A stretch of 33,996 bases of DNA, taken from the NCBI GenBank assembly GCA_030407315.1, contig JALQPE010000353.1, positions 1 through 33,996 of the forward strand, read 5' to 3'. The notes under the pieces were generated by a model. That model worked only from the letters and a program-made list of their open reading frames with translations. It had not been told where the DNA came from and searched no databases. The stretch comes from Asparagopsis taxiformis (Eukaryota > Rhodophyta > Florideophyceae > Bonnemaisoniales > Bonnemaisoniaceae). Positions 8,142 to 17,960 of the stretch are shown in pieces. Both the position numbers and the translations under genes were made by a program. Within the stretch, counting starts at the first letter, position 1. Each line of letters starts with the position of its first letter.

Positions 8142-11100
8142 CTATCTATTGCTCCTATCGTACTTGTAATATTCGACGGTGTGGATGTGGTCCGTGAGGA
8201 CGTCCTTCTCCGTCTTCAAGTAGATGTGGCCGCGCGTGGGCAGGCCATAGACTAACTTCTCGCCTGCAGGAAGATCTCCTCGGCTGAAGCCGACCCCGTA
8301 ATGGTAAAGGTCACCGCGACCAACCAATACGGAATAGGGTGGCACCCAAAAGATGAGAGGGGGAACCTTCCACATATCGGCGCCCGGACTGGCCAGGCAT
8401 ACATGACTATAAGGGGCAACTACTATAGAGAACCCATCGGCTCCGCTCGACATCATGAAATATGATGGAGACGTGGTAGGACTTCCAACACTATTCGTCG
8501 CTACCTTGAAGTCCGTGTGCCCATCCTGGTCCGCAGCCCCATCTGCTGTAAGAAGCAGCCGCAATCCTGTCTTCGGGAAGAAGACAGGATCCTCACCCTC
8601 CATTCCCAACTTCAAGAACTCCGCACAAACACCAAGAGCAAGCTCTGCCACCAACTTGTTCTTATACATCTCCAAATTCCCCTCCTCCAACTTGTCGCAC
8701 AACTCACGCCGCGGCAGAGAGAGGCGCCCACGACCACCATCGATGCGGTCCTTCGCATCACCCACGTTGTGGATGAACTGCCACGGCGAAGGATCGAAGC
8801 CGGGCTTTGCGAAAGCTGGCGGCTCGTCCTGTGGCTCCCTGTCGTCATCGTTAGAATCAGACTGCTGGGAGGGTTTTTCAACCTCCTCAACCAGCGGGAA
8901 CTGCCTAGCGAAGTGACCGAACAACTCATGCGTCGCATTACCAGCCGTGGACGATGCCAACAGGCCTTCCATAACAATAACCCCCAAGTTTTCCAACAAT
9001 GCCTTCTTCACCGCAAAGTACCTGTCCACCACCGTATCCTCAGCACCCGGCGATGCAGCTGCCTGGAATGCTGCCGCCCTCATTTCCGCCCGAACCGTCT
9101 CCACCGTCGTACTTTCCATATAGTACTTCATCCGGCTGCCAGACGCAATTGCGCTGGGGAGAACGGCGGCCACATTCTCATCGACGATGCTGTCGGGAAT
9201 GGGATTCTCCTGGGCGTCGTCGAACTGGAGAACCGGCTCCCGAGAGCGACCTCGGGAAGCCGACTTGGATTTCTTTGACGACGACTTTGATGAAGTCTCA
9301 CCGAGCCTTCTCTTTTTGGTAGAAGGCTCGGGCGTCGCAGAAGCGGCTTCCAAGTTACGCTTCCCGAGGATGGAGTTTTCACCCGCATCCTCGGGGGCGC
9401 TCTCCAGCTCGACGACCTCCACAGCACCACCCGCCGTTCCACCACGACCGGAACGACTCGCTTGCAGGCGGGTACTCCTTCTGGGCATCACTTTCCTCCC
9501 AGAAGTTTCCACTCCGGGCGGTGCAGAATCACTGACTTCAATGACATCTTCGTCAGGATCTGCACCGCCCTTCGCACTGCTGCCCTCGACCACATTCTCG
9601 GGAGTAGGGCCCTCCGTCGAAATCCTCGCAACCGTCTTCTGTCCAACCCCACCGGATGGTGAAGGGACGAAGCTGTCATCGCTGGAGCTTCCCGAACTGC
9701 TAGCAGATGCAGAACGGGAAGCTTCGACAGCGGGGGCCGGAGCAGCAGGGTGCTGCTCGGCAGCCGGAGTCGCAGGCTCAGGCTGCGAAGCCGGTGAGAC
9801 CTGCTCCTGCGCGGCTTGGACAGGACGGTTGGGGGTACCAGTCCCGGCGTGGGAAACTGGACCAGAGCGTTCGCTGCCATCCTGGGGACCACGCGCAGTC
9901 GGCTTGACCGGGGTCACCGCAGGGGAGGATGCAGACACGGCAGGGGTAGAGACAGGAACAGGGGCAACCTCGGAATTGCTGGAAGATTCCAGTTGAGGTG
10001 GTGGGGGCAAAGGAATGGAGGATGAAGGGATGGGCAAGGAATTGGAAGAGGAAGGGATGGGGGCATCATCACCACATGTGGCTGGGAGCGCAGCATGTGG
10101 GATGTCTGGGTACATCGCGTGAAAGCGTTTCCGCATTTGCATGTCGCGGTACCCAGTGACGCGCAGGAGCATTTTCCTGGCGTCCTTCCCGAAGACAGAC
10201 TTCTTACGGGGAAAAATATTTTCGTAACTGTAACCATCGGGGGGGCCTTCCTTGGGACGGAAGTCTGCCCAGCACCCCTTCTTGGGGACCATCTGAGCAA
10301 GAACTTCGACAACGCGCGAGCGAATGTCGAAGCTCTTGCTCGGGTCACCCCGCTGGGAATTGACCCATCCAGCATCCTCAACACATCCGACACGTTCCAG
10401 TACTCGGCCACCTCCTTCACGTACCCGAAGATTTCCAACAAACCAGCAATCCATTCCTGCCCAATGGTACCAACCGAGTACGGTTTCAGCCCGGCCGACC
10501 GACGGCTACAAGTGTAGCGCGCCGTCATCTCCAGGATGAAACACTTCTGCACATCCGGAGCACTCCTGAACGACCCATTGAACAACAAGTTCACCGTACA
10601 CCCAGCCAGATCCTCTGTCGAAGAAAACTGCACGAACTCCGGCCTGTTCGGGATGCTCGACCAGTACTTGAAAGCAGGGCTTTCAATGGTCTTGAACCCT
10701 CGCGCGATCGAGACGTAGCGCATGAGCTGTCTCGGACGAATCCAGCTCAGCGCTTTCCGTTCTTTTATGTATTGAACGGTCGGCTCGATCTTCTTCTTTC
10801 CCAGGCGGTGGATATTGATGAACTCCATCACAGAGCACACATTGTCAGCAACTGTTACCTCGCTGACATTGTGGGTGTGGAAGTTCATCAGCCGTGAAAG
10901 CGGGAGTACTTCTTCGGAGCAGAAGACATCCCGGCCAAGCCGAGTCGGTGGGAGGAGAAAGTCGACTGGAATAGTTCCAAAGCGACGGTAGATGTCAGAC
11001 TTGACAAACTCCTCCCACTCTGGACTGTCCTTCGCAGGAGCAGGTCCAGCCGACTCGAGAATGGCCTTCAACGCGGTCACTCGGTGAGATCCATCGACAT

Positions 11101-11788
11101 ATTGCAGTCGTACTTTTGCATTGGAATCAATCACCTCGCAGACGGACACGCGTGAAGCAATCACGGAAAATCCCTGAGTGAGAAACGTTTTCTTCAACTC
11201 ATCAACGCGATGCGGCCTGACCACCCTGGACACGACTGCCGGAGGAGAAACATCCAGGGGGGAAATGAAGACTGGAATGTTTCGGCAGCTCTCCGGACTT
11301 ATGTCGTAGTCCACATCCACCGGGATGGGCACTGTGCCAGGGTAGGCCAGCCTGGTGCTGCGGAGAGGCTTGTTCGGTACGATGTCACGAGCGTTGTGAT
11401 CATCGACCTTCTCCGCATCCTCTGCCAAGTCGCTGCCGGACGCGATGATCATGTCCGGAGCAGGCGAGCTGGGCAGAGGAGCACCAGATCCCTCGACGGC
11501 TGGCGCCGCTTCGGCAGATTGAGCCGGAAGCGGAGTTGCGGGAACGCCAGCGTCGATTGTCGGGACAACCGCGGGATCGGAAGCGGAAGGGGGGGAGGGG
11601 ACGGGCTTAGGTGCTGGGCTGAGCTGGGTCAGCGCTGCAGCAGCTTCGCAAACGTCCATGGGGACAGGGGGGGCCAGAGAAGGAGAAGGAGAGGGAGAAG
11701 GAGAGGGAGAAGGAGTGGGAGAATCGTTGTCACGGCGGCTGGCAGAGCGCACCTGGCGGTCGAAAGCGTTGGGGGATTGTTGAGCCAT
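8142..11788 (-). CDS. ParB-like / 2OG-Fe(II) oxygenase fusion, copy A (alpha type), one frameshift
   Basis: The start is the ATG at 11788 (G at -3, G at +4); an upstream TTG extension is rejected. The N-terminal half holds a ParB-like domain with YVDGSHRVTAL (DGSHR at 232-236) and a helical region. The reading frame moves by one base near 10346-10352, at a run of four C on the plus strand; both frames are open across about 9914-10454, and the second is coding by homology to copy B. A Pro/Ser/Ala-rich linker with KKRRL and KSSSKKSK patches follows, then the family block QENPIPD...SRMKYY. The oxygenase keeps all metal and cofactor residues: GHTD (His at 8517-8519, Asp at 8511-8513), distal His in DLYHYG (8301-8303) and Arg in PTRGHIYLK (8232-8234). 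The substrate is unknown. The break could be a real mutation, programmed frameshifting or an assembly error. Confidence 0.8.
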
Positions 11789-11992
11789 TGCTTTGGTGAG
11801 TGATTGACAAACGAAGAGTGAAAGATTGAGAAAGAGAGAAGAAGATCTGAACGACAAGCTGTTTTGCTGCGTAAGCTGAGTAAGATAGGCGAAACTTAGA
11901 GATCTGACATATTCCTATTAGTATACACCCTGGTAATGATATTCAGCGGTTGACCAATCCGAACCTTCCACATCACTTTTCGTTGTACGACA
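11789..11992 (-). promoter_or_regulatory. Putative promoter and leader of copy A
   Basis: On the minus strand the leader is rich in C and T (for example TCTTCTTCTCTCTTTCTC) just before the ATG. Further upstream is GTATACTAATAGG, which is only weakly TATA-like. E3 begins immediately beyond. No mapped start site can be inferred. Confidence 0.3.
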
Positions 11993-12316
11993 ATTACAGC
12001 TCAGGCAGTTTACCAAGGATCCTTACAGCAAAGCCATCGTTACGATGACTTTGCTGTAAGGAAACGTTTCATTACAGAGGCCAGGAATTTTTTTACCGGG
12101 TAAAGAAATCATGGCCACTGTAATGTTTTGTTTCCTGACAGCAAAGTCATCGTTACGATGACTTTGCTGTAAGAAAACGTTTTCATTACAGCGGCCAGGA
12201 ATTTTTTTACCGGGTAAAGAAATCATGGCCACTGTAATGAAACCTTTCCTTACAGCAAAGTCATCGTAACGATGACTTTGCTGTAAGCATCCCTGGTAAA
12301 CTGCTCCATCTGTAAG
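11993..12316. mobile_element. Palindrome-array element E3 (family 1)
   Basis: Three 37-bp palindromes start at 12023 (one mismatch, GCCATCGT), 12136 and 12250, at intervals of 113 and 114 bp. The ends are 36-bp inverted repeats of the family type, ATTACAG...GCAGTTTACC at the left and GGTAAACTGC...CTGTAAG at the right. The inner palindromes are centred on TTTACCGGGTAAA. It sits upstream of copy A, between A and B. Confidence 0.75.
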
Positions 12317-12857
12317 CCGTTGGTCTCAACCCTCGCTCTCGTTTCTGTTGTCCTCCTTCATCATCTCCACCTACCTTCCCCCTACACACCACCTCTCTAA
12401 TGTCACTCTACCCACCCTTTGGTGCATGAAATATTTTCTTACCACTGCCATAGTCTACACATACTGCTGCCTTCATACCTCTGCATGCCTACCCTTCAAT
12501 CTTTCTTCCATCTTTCTCTACCGTGCTAGGCTTAGACCATGCTCTGTGCACATCTGACTTACTTAATATCATTGTATAGCTAGAAACTAGAATAATAATT
12601 ACATCACTAGAGTACACTGCAAATGTTAGTAACTATGGTTGGTGTGGTACACAACACCCTAACTCCTTCATGAGTAAACTTTGCGCACAGAACCGTTCAA
12701 TACCAGGTAGTGCAGCCAGCGCAAACCAGGCTTGCACGACGCAGAGTGCTCCCCAGAGCCGTCAACAGTCGTCCAAACCATCGTTGTACGATGTTCCCGG
12801 CTCCACACTTCCCTTCTCACCCTTCCCAGGGTGGGAGACGGACGAAACTCCCAACCG
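12317..12857. other. Gene-free region between E3 and E4
   Basis: Short frames here have no recognisable content. The right part (about 12740-12857) matches the E1 right flank in reverse complement, including a diverged arm of the 78-bp palindrome. It contains CATCGTTGTACGATG (12779-12793), a looser version of the centre of the 37-bp palindrome. Element E4 therefore lies in the opposite orientation to E1. Confidence 0.4.
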
Positions 12858-13143
12858 CTTACAGCCGAAGCCGTTTACCCGGGATGCTTACAGCAAAGTC
12901 ATCGTTACGATGACTTTGCTGTAAGGAAAGGTTTGATTACAGTGGTGAGAAAATTTTACCGGGTAAAAAAATCAGCAAGAATTTTTTACCCGGTAAAAAA
13001 TTGTGGCCGCTGTAATGATTTGATTTCTTACAGCAAAGTCATCGTTACGATGACTTTGCTGTAAGAAATCAAATCATTACAGCAAAGTCATCGTAACGAT
13101 GACTTTGCTGTCAGCACCCCAGCGAAACTGCATCATCTGTAAG
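12858..13143. mobile_element. Palindrome-array element E4 (family 1), shortened
   Basis: Palindromes start at 12888, 13028 and 13077 (intervals 140 and 49 bp), so the last unit is shortened. The final copy ends in TGTCA instead of TGTAA. Inner TTTACC(C/G)GGTAAA repeats occur in the 140-bp unit. The left terminus CTTACAG...GTTTACCCGGGATGCTTACAG is well kept; the right terminus is diverged but recognisable. Confidence 0.72.
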
Positions 13144-13364
13144 CCTTCCTCACCTCAATGTTGTAACCAAAGACGACTGCGATATTACCTTGTTCTATTC
13201 TAGTAGTGCCCACCATAGTTTCCTCCCCTTCTCATATTAAATTGAGTATTGTATATCTCTCGACCCGTCTACATACGCAAACGTCATGTACTAGCCTAAC
13301 TTTCATCGTTTACTTGAAGGCGGCCTTGATGCCTGCCATAGAATGCTATTAAGAACTAATTTCA

Positions 13365-16300
13365 TCAGATATCTAAACGCTCCCAGTAGTTGACATTGAA
13401 GGGAGGCTGTAGCAACTTCTCCCTGGAAGTTCGCAGTGATAGATGGGACCGGATAGGATGCTGGTACCTCACCGAAGAACGACCCTCCGCGAATCCCATT
13501 CCTCCGTGATACACGTCCGTTCGGCATACAAGCAGGGAATACGGTGGGATGCGCACGTTCGTCACTGGCACGCGGTACTTTTCTTTCGCTGGATGACTTA
13601 GGCACACATGGCTGAACTTGGCGATACGAATGATGAACCCATCCGCACCAGCAGCCATCATGAAATATGATGGCGAGTTGAGAGGACCAGTTCCAGTTCC
13701 CTCACGGACGGGAACATCGGTATGCATAAGTTGCTCCTGACTACCTTCTGCGGTCAAAATCAGACGAAGACCCGTTTCTGGAAAGACCACCGCTTCTTCT
13801 CTTCCAAACCCGAGCTTCAGGTTCTCCGCACAAATCGCCTTACCTAGCTCCAGAATCAGCTTGTTCCTGTACTGCCGCGCGCTTTCTTGCTCAAGGTCAT
13901 CGCAGATGCTTTTCCGGTCCGTCTTGAATACACCAGTGCTGTCTTTCGGTCGAAGTGGTTTCCACGGGTTCTTCTGACTTGCACTTGAGCCACTTGTAGT
14001 ACCTTGGAATGTGCTGGCCATCTGTGTGAATAACTCGTGCGTAGCTGCTCCCACTGTAGTAGAAGAGAAAATGTCTTGCAACACCACGTAACCAAGCTCG
14101 TCGATCATTCTTCTCTGGTAGCTGAAGTATTGTTGGCTTTCACAAGAACCGAGGGGACATACCAAAGTAGAGTAGCCTGCAGCTGCTTCCATTATCTCCG
14201 TCCGGATTGTATCAATGTCTTCTTCTGTGATATAATACTTCATTCTCGAGTTGGAAGGAACGCATAAAGGCAGCTTCTCAGGTATGTCCTCTGCGAATGT
14301 GCGGTCTGGAAGGGAGTTTTCTTGCTCGTCAGTGAAGAGTGGTGCTTCTTCTCCAGTCGTTCGTTTTCTTGCATTGACTCTACTCTTCTTTTCCCGGGGA
14401 GGCCCAATCTCAATGTTGTCATCCGGCGTATTGGGCTCAGAAAACTTCGCGCTAGTATCTTCCCTTCTTCGCTTCTTATCCAACCTGGACTCGTTTTCAT
14501 CGCCGCTTCCACCAGAACTCCTGCTTCTTCCCGAATTCTCCTTGTCCACTTCGGCCGGGCTAGTGCTGTAAGTTTCTGGTGTCCTGATTCGAAGTTTCAA
14601 TATCACAGAGCGGTTCTGCGCATCTCCAGCTTGTTGTCCAGGCGTGTCTATGTCCATGCGACCACTATTGTCCAAGTTGATATCCAGACTTTGCGTATCG
14701 CCGCTTTGTTTCCTTCCCTGAGGAAGATCTTCTCTGACAATCCTTCCCGGCGAATTATCCCTGGCACGACTTTCCCGCTCTGCCCTTGAAGCTGAAAGAC
14801 GTTCCTGTTCTTTTTGGAGAACAGCAAGACGTTCTGCTTCCCTCTTCTCAGCTGCTGCAAGACGCGTGGCAGGACGTTCCTGTCCTCCCTCTTTTGCTGC
14901 GGCAGGACGGTCTTCTGCTTCTTTCGGGGTGCTCAGAGGTGCCTCTTCTATTGCTTTCGTCGCGACAGCAGGAATCACTTCTTCAGCCACCACATTTGGA
15001 GTAATTTCCTGTTCTTCCTCCACAACAGCAGAAACTTCCTGCTCTGCTTGGGCTTCGGCAGATACTCCTTCTTCTGCTTGAACAGGACCAGAAGTTTCCA
15101 CAGTTTCCTTCTCTGTAGAATTATTTCCCTGTTCTGCGGCAGTAGGTGCTTCTTCGTCTTCTGCTTTGGCGCCATCAACAAGTGCTTTTTCTATTTCTCC
15201 GGGGGTCATGCGATTCCGTTCCCTCTCCTCCTCCGCTTTCGTCTCCTGCATTGCCTTTGTCCCGGTAGCATATTCCAGTTTGTCGTAAAAACTGTTTGTA
15301 AACATCCCGTTCTTGGTTCTCAGACTGCTACTGTCTACCACGTCGTCATGAAAGTCGACAAGGACGAATACAATGCGCTCTCCAATGCGATGATCATTAT
15401 CCCCGACCTCCTTCGCGTTTTCTGCTGCCAAATCCGTTCGCACGAATTCCTCCATCGTTGCAGAGTTCAACCACTTGCGGACGACCTCTGCCATATCATA
15501 GATGGCCAACAGAGCCAGTAGCCAAGTGCGCATCGTGAACGGACTTCCGCTTCCGATATTTCTGACAAGTCCTCTCTTCCTCCTCATCCTTGTCCACGAC
15601 GCTGTCATCTCGAGCACAAACCACTGGAACCACTCCTTATCGCGCGTCCCGCGTCCGTCCGTGCCATTGCGGAATATTGCGTTATTGACAAGATCGAGCA
15701 CGCACCCGTACATATCGGCAGAGTCAATTCGAGAAAAGTCCGGATCTCTTCCCTCGGTTCTTGCATCCTCGATTTCTCTGTTCCTATCCAAAGCATTGTA
15801 AACGCTAGGGATAGAGCTCCAGTACACGAAAGCAACGCTGTCTGTGCGATTGAACCCCTTCGCAATGTTGATGTACTGCCTATACGAGTTCTCCGAACGG
15901 TTCCTGTCGGACGGCAGAATATAGCTCACTTCTTTCAGAATAGGAATAAGCCGGACAACAGGAAGATCCATCTGGTTGGAAAACCTGAGAAACTCTATGA
16001 CCGCACACACATTGTCGGCAATGCTCACAGAAGCGACATCGTGAGTTTGTATATTGGCTTCGAGAGACAGTTTCAGAACCTCCAGCGCATCGAAAATTAG
16101 ACGCCCGTTCGGCGCAATCAACTGTTGTACCCAAACCAATTCCAAGGAATCCCTGTTCTTTCCTGAGTACTTCTCCAGGCATAGTTGCAGAGCAGCTATG
16201 CGATGAGAGCCATCGATGCAGTAAAACTCGTCTCCTTCGTTATCTTCCATTTTGCAGACTGTAATCATAGTTCCAGTGGTAGAGAAACCTCTATCCATGA

Positions 16301-16625
16301 AAATGCTGGCCAGTTCGTTTACACGACCCGGTCGCACCAAACGGGAGGTCACTGTCGGAAATTTCACTTTGCGAGGATCAACTTGCACTTTAGAAGAGCT
16401 GTACTGAGCAATAGTGATGCTTTTCTCTTCAGCAGAAGGAGAATTGCTCTTCTCCGCTGTAGTATTCATGATACTATTGTCTCCCATTGTAATCCCTGCA
16501 ATCTCAGTTCGTTCAATCGGTTCTCTGTTCAAATGTTGTGTAGACGATGAAATCCACAATTGTGGTACCTCCGAGTGCGCTTCCCGTCTCTCAGCTTCCT
16601 CTCTTATACTGTCCGGACAAGACAT
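13365..16625 (-). CDS. ParB-like / 2OG-Fe(II) oxygenase fusion, copy B (beta type), intact
   Basis: A single open frame of 1,086 aa from the ATG at 16625; a second ATG at 16487 (codon 47, A at -3, G at +4) could be the true start. The ParB-like domain spans about residues 85-250, with YCIDGSHRIAAL (DGSHR at 138-142) and a helical part (SVSIADNVCAVIEFL). The middle (about 480-740) is a long Glu/Ala/Arg-rich segment that probably forms coiled coil. The family block LFTDEQENSLPD...SRMKYY precedes the oxygenase. Catalytic residues are visible: His968 and Asp970 in LMHTDVPV, His1040 in DVYHGGMGF and Arg1059 in PIRSHLSL, the last expected to bind 2-oxoglutarate. Likely nuclear. The ParB domain suggests DNA as target or tether, but a nucleic-acid substrate is inference. 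Beta type is shared with pseudogene C; copy A and pseudogene D form the other type. Confidence 0.85.
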   Translation of the reverse strand: MSCPDSIREEAERREAHSEVPQLWISSSTQHLNREPIERTEIAGITMGDNSIMNTTAEKSNSPSAEEKSITIAQYSSSKVQVDPRKVKFPTVTSRLVRPGRVNELASIFMDRGFSTTGTMITVCKMEDNEGDEFYCIDGSHRIAALQLCLEKYSGKNRDSLELVWVQQLIAPNGRLIFDALEVLKLSLEANIQTHDVASVSIADNVCAVIEFLRFSNQMDLPVVRLIPILKEVSYILPSDRNRSENSYRQYINIAKGFNRTDSVAFVYWSSIPSVYNALDRNREIEDARTEGRDPDFSRIDSADMYGCVLDLVNNAIFRNGTDGRGTRDKEWFQWFVLEMTASWTRMRRKRGLVRNIGSGSPFTMRTWLLALLAIYDMAEVVRKWLNSATMEEFVRTDLAAENAKEVGDNDHRIGERIVFVLVDFHDDVVDSSSLRTKNGMFTNSFYDKLEYATGTKAMQETKAEEERERNRMTPGEIEKALVDGAKAEDEEAPTAAEQGNNSTEKETVETSGPVQAEEGVSAEAQAEQEVSAVVEEEQEITPNVVAEEVIPAVATKAIEEAPLSTPKEAEDRPAAAKEGGQERPATRLAAAEKREAERLAVLQKEQERLSASRAERESRARDNSPGRIVREDLPQGRKQSGDTQSLDINLDNSGRMDIDTPGQQAGDAQNRSVILKLRIRTPETYSTSPAEVDKENSGRSRSSGGSGDENESRLDKKRRREDTSAKFSEPNTPDDNIEIGPPREKKSRVNARKRTTGEEAPLFTDEQENSLPDRTFAEDIPEKLPLCVPSNSRMKYYITEEDIDTIRTEIMEAAAGYSTLVCPLGSCESQQYFSYQRRMIDELGYVVLQDIFSSTTVGAATHELFTQMASTFQGTTSGSSASQKNPWKPLRPKDSTGVFKTDRKSICDDLEQESARQYRNKLILELGKAICAENLKLGFGREEAVVFPETGLRLILTAEGSQEQLMHTDVPVREGTGTGPLNSPSYFMMAAGADGFIIRIAKFSHVCLSHPAKEKYRVPVTNVRIPPYSLLVCRTDVYHGGMGFAEGRSSVRYQHPIRSHLSLRTSREKLLQPPFNVNYWERLDI

Positions 16626-17303
16626 TCCCTACCTACGTTCAGTCCTGATGAACCTTACGCTGCACCCGCTCAGCACCTCTGACTCTACCTGATCCTGATA
16701 CCTCCACAAAGCGTTTAGCCCTTTCCATCAATCTACACCTAATAGTATGTACCTCTAGCGCATATAATGCAATCGAACCCGTTTACCTCACCACGTCAAT
16801 TATCATTCATATTCCAACAACCTATTTCATCCACACTCTCCACCTCGCTTCTTCTTCCGTACCATTGATTCCTATCAATCGATTCTACGTGAGTTTTATA
16901 CATTTACTACGATCCACCTCTCCTACAAGTCTGAAAAATTCATTTCTACACTAACTTTTGCTACTCACAAATGAACGGTTCCCGTGCAGGCCACTGCTTG
17001 AATTTCTTCCTATTGGCGTACTCGGCTGCAAAGGATTCATAGACTATTTAAACGGTGATCATATAAATGGTTTTCAATGTGCTCCAATGGACAATACACC
17101 AAAGAACATCAATATGAATTCATTTCAACTACCTATTCACTACTGCGATTCAGTTTTCTTGCATACCAAATCTCATTGCGTTCCTACCCTAGTCGATTCA
17201 AAATGCTTCCTCTTCGTCAGTTGATCAATATTCCTTATTCCTTACAACGAGCAGGTCCTCTGGACATCCTAAAGTTGGTTACTTAACCTTAACTATCGAT
17301 GAA
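16626..17303. other. Gene-free region upstream of copy B
   Basis: It should contain the promoter of copy B at its left end, but no clear TATA box or other element stands out. A 88-codon plus-strand frame (16958-17224) has no recognisable features and is not annotated. Base composition is AT-rich from about 16900 onward. Confidence 0.35.
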
Positions 17304-17839
17304 TTTGCTGTAATGAAACGTTTTCTTACAGCAAAGTCATCGTTACGATGACTTTGCTGTAAGAAAAGAAAACATTACAGCAGCCATGATTTCTTTACCG
17401 GGTAAAAAAATTGTGGCCGCTGTAATGAAACGTTTTCTTACAGCAAAGTCATCGTTACGATGACTTTGCTGTAAGAAAAGAAAACATTACAGTAGCCATG
17501 ATTTCTTTACCGGGTAAAAAATTGTGGCCGCTGTAATGAAACGTTTTCTTACAGCAAAGTCATCGTAACGATGACTTTGCTGTAAGAAAGCAAATCATTA
17601 CAGCGGCCACAATTTTTTTACCCGGTAAAATTTCTTGCTGATTTTTTACCCGGTAAAAAATTCTTCGGCCACTGCAAGGAAACGGTTCCTTACAGCAAAG
17701 TCATCGTTACGATGACTTTGCTGTAAGAAAGCAAATCATTACAGCTGCCACGATTTTTTTACCCGGTAAAACATTCTTGGCCACTGTAATGGAAACGTTT
17801 TCTTACAGCAAAGTCATCGTAACGATGACTTTGCTGTAA
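17304..17839. repeat. Palindrome array 5 (family 1), without terminal repeats
   Basis: Five 37-bp palindromes start at 17326, 17438, 17549, 17690 and 17803 (intervals 112, 111, 141, 113). Central bases are T, T, A, T, A. Inner inverted repeats around TTTACC(C/G)GGTAAA alternate with them, as in E1. Unlike E1-E4, the 36-bp termini are missing: it starts within CTGTAATGAAACG and ends CTGTAAGCATACC. It lies between copy B and the transposase gene. Confidence 0.8.
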
Positions 17840-17942
17840 GCATACCTCCCTCCATCCTCTCAGATCCTCTCCCCACTACTTTGCACCAATCCACCACCGC
17901 CCTAGAGTGTACAATTCATATGTGATGCATCTGGTTATTCAT

Positions 17943-17948
17943 TTTATT
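17943..17948 (-). terminator. Putative polyadenylation signal of the transposase gene
   Basis: AATAAA on the minus strand, about 13 bp beyond the stop codon at 17961. The position is close to the stop but plausible in a compact genome. Confidence 0.35.
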
Positions 17949-17960
17949 CTTCCCTAAAAA

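Noticed and set aside
8455..9996. Long plus-strand frames opposite copy A (up to 269 codons)
   Set aside because: They are low-complexity shadows of the Pro/Ser/Ala-rich linker and lack any recognised motif.
6361..13143. CRISPR array
   Set aside because: The repeats are palindromic and the sequences between them are repeated too, not unique spacers; there are no cas genes and the context is eukaryotic.
14814..15521. 235-codon plus-strand frame rich in Phe and Cys
   Set aside because: It is the antisense of the Glu/Lys-rich linker of copy B, which produces such compositions by chance.
6361..17839. Target-site duplications around E1-E4
   Set aside because: I compared the bases just outside the termini and found no matching direct repeats, so none is claimed.
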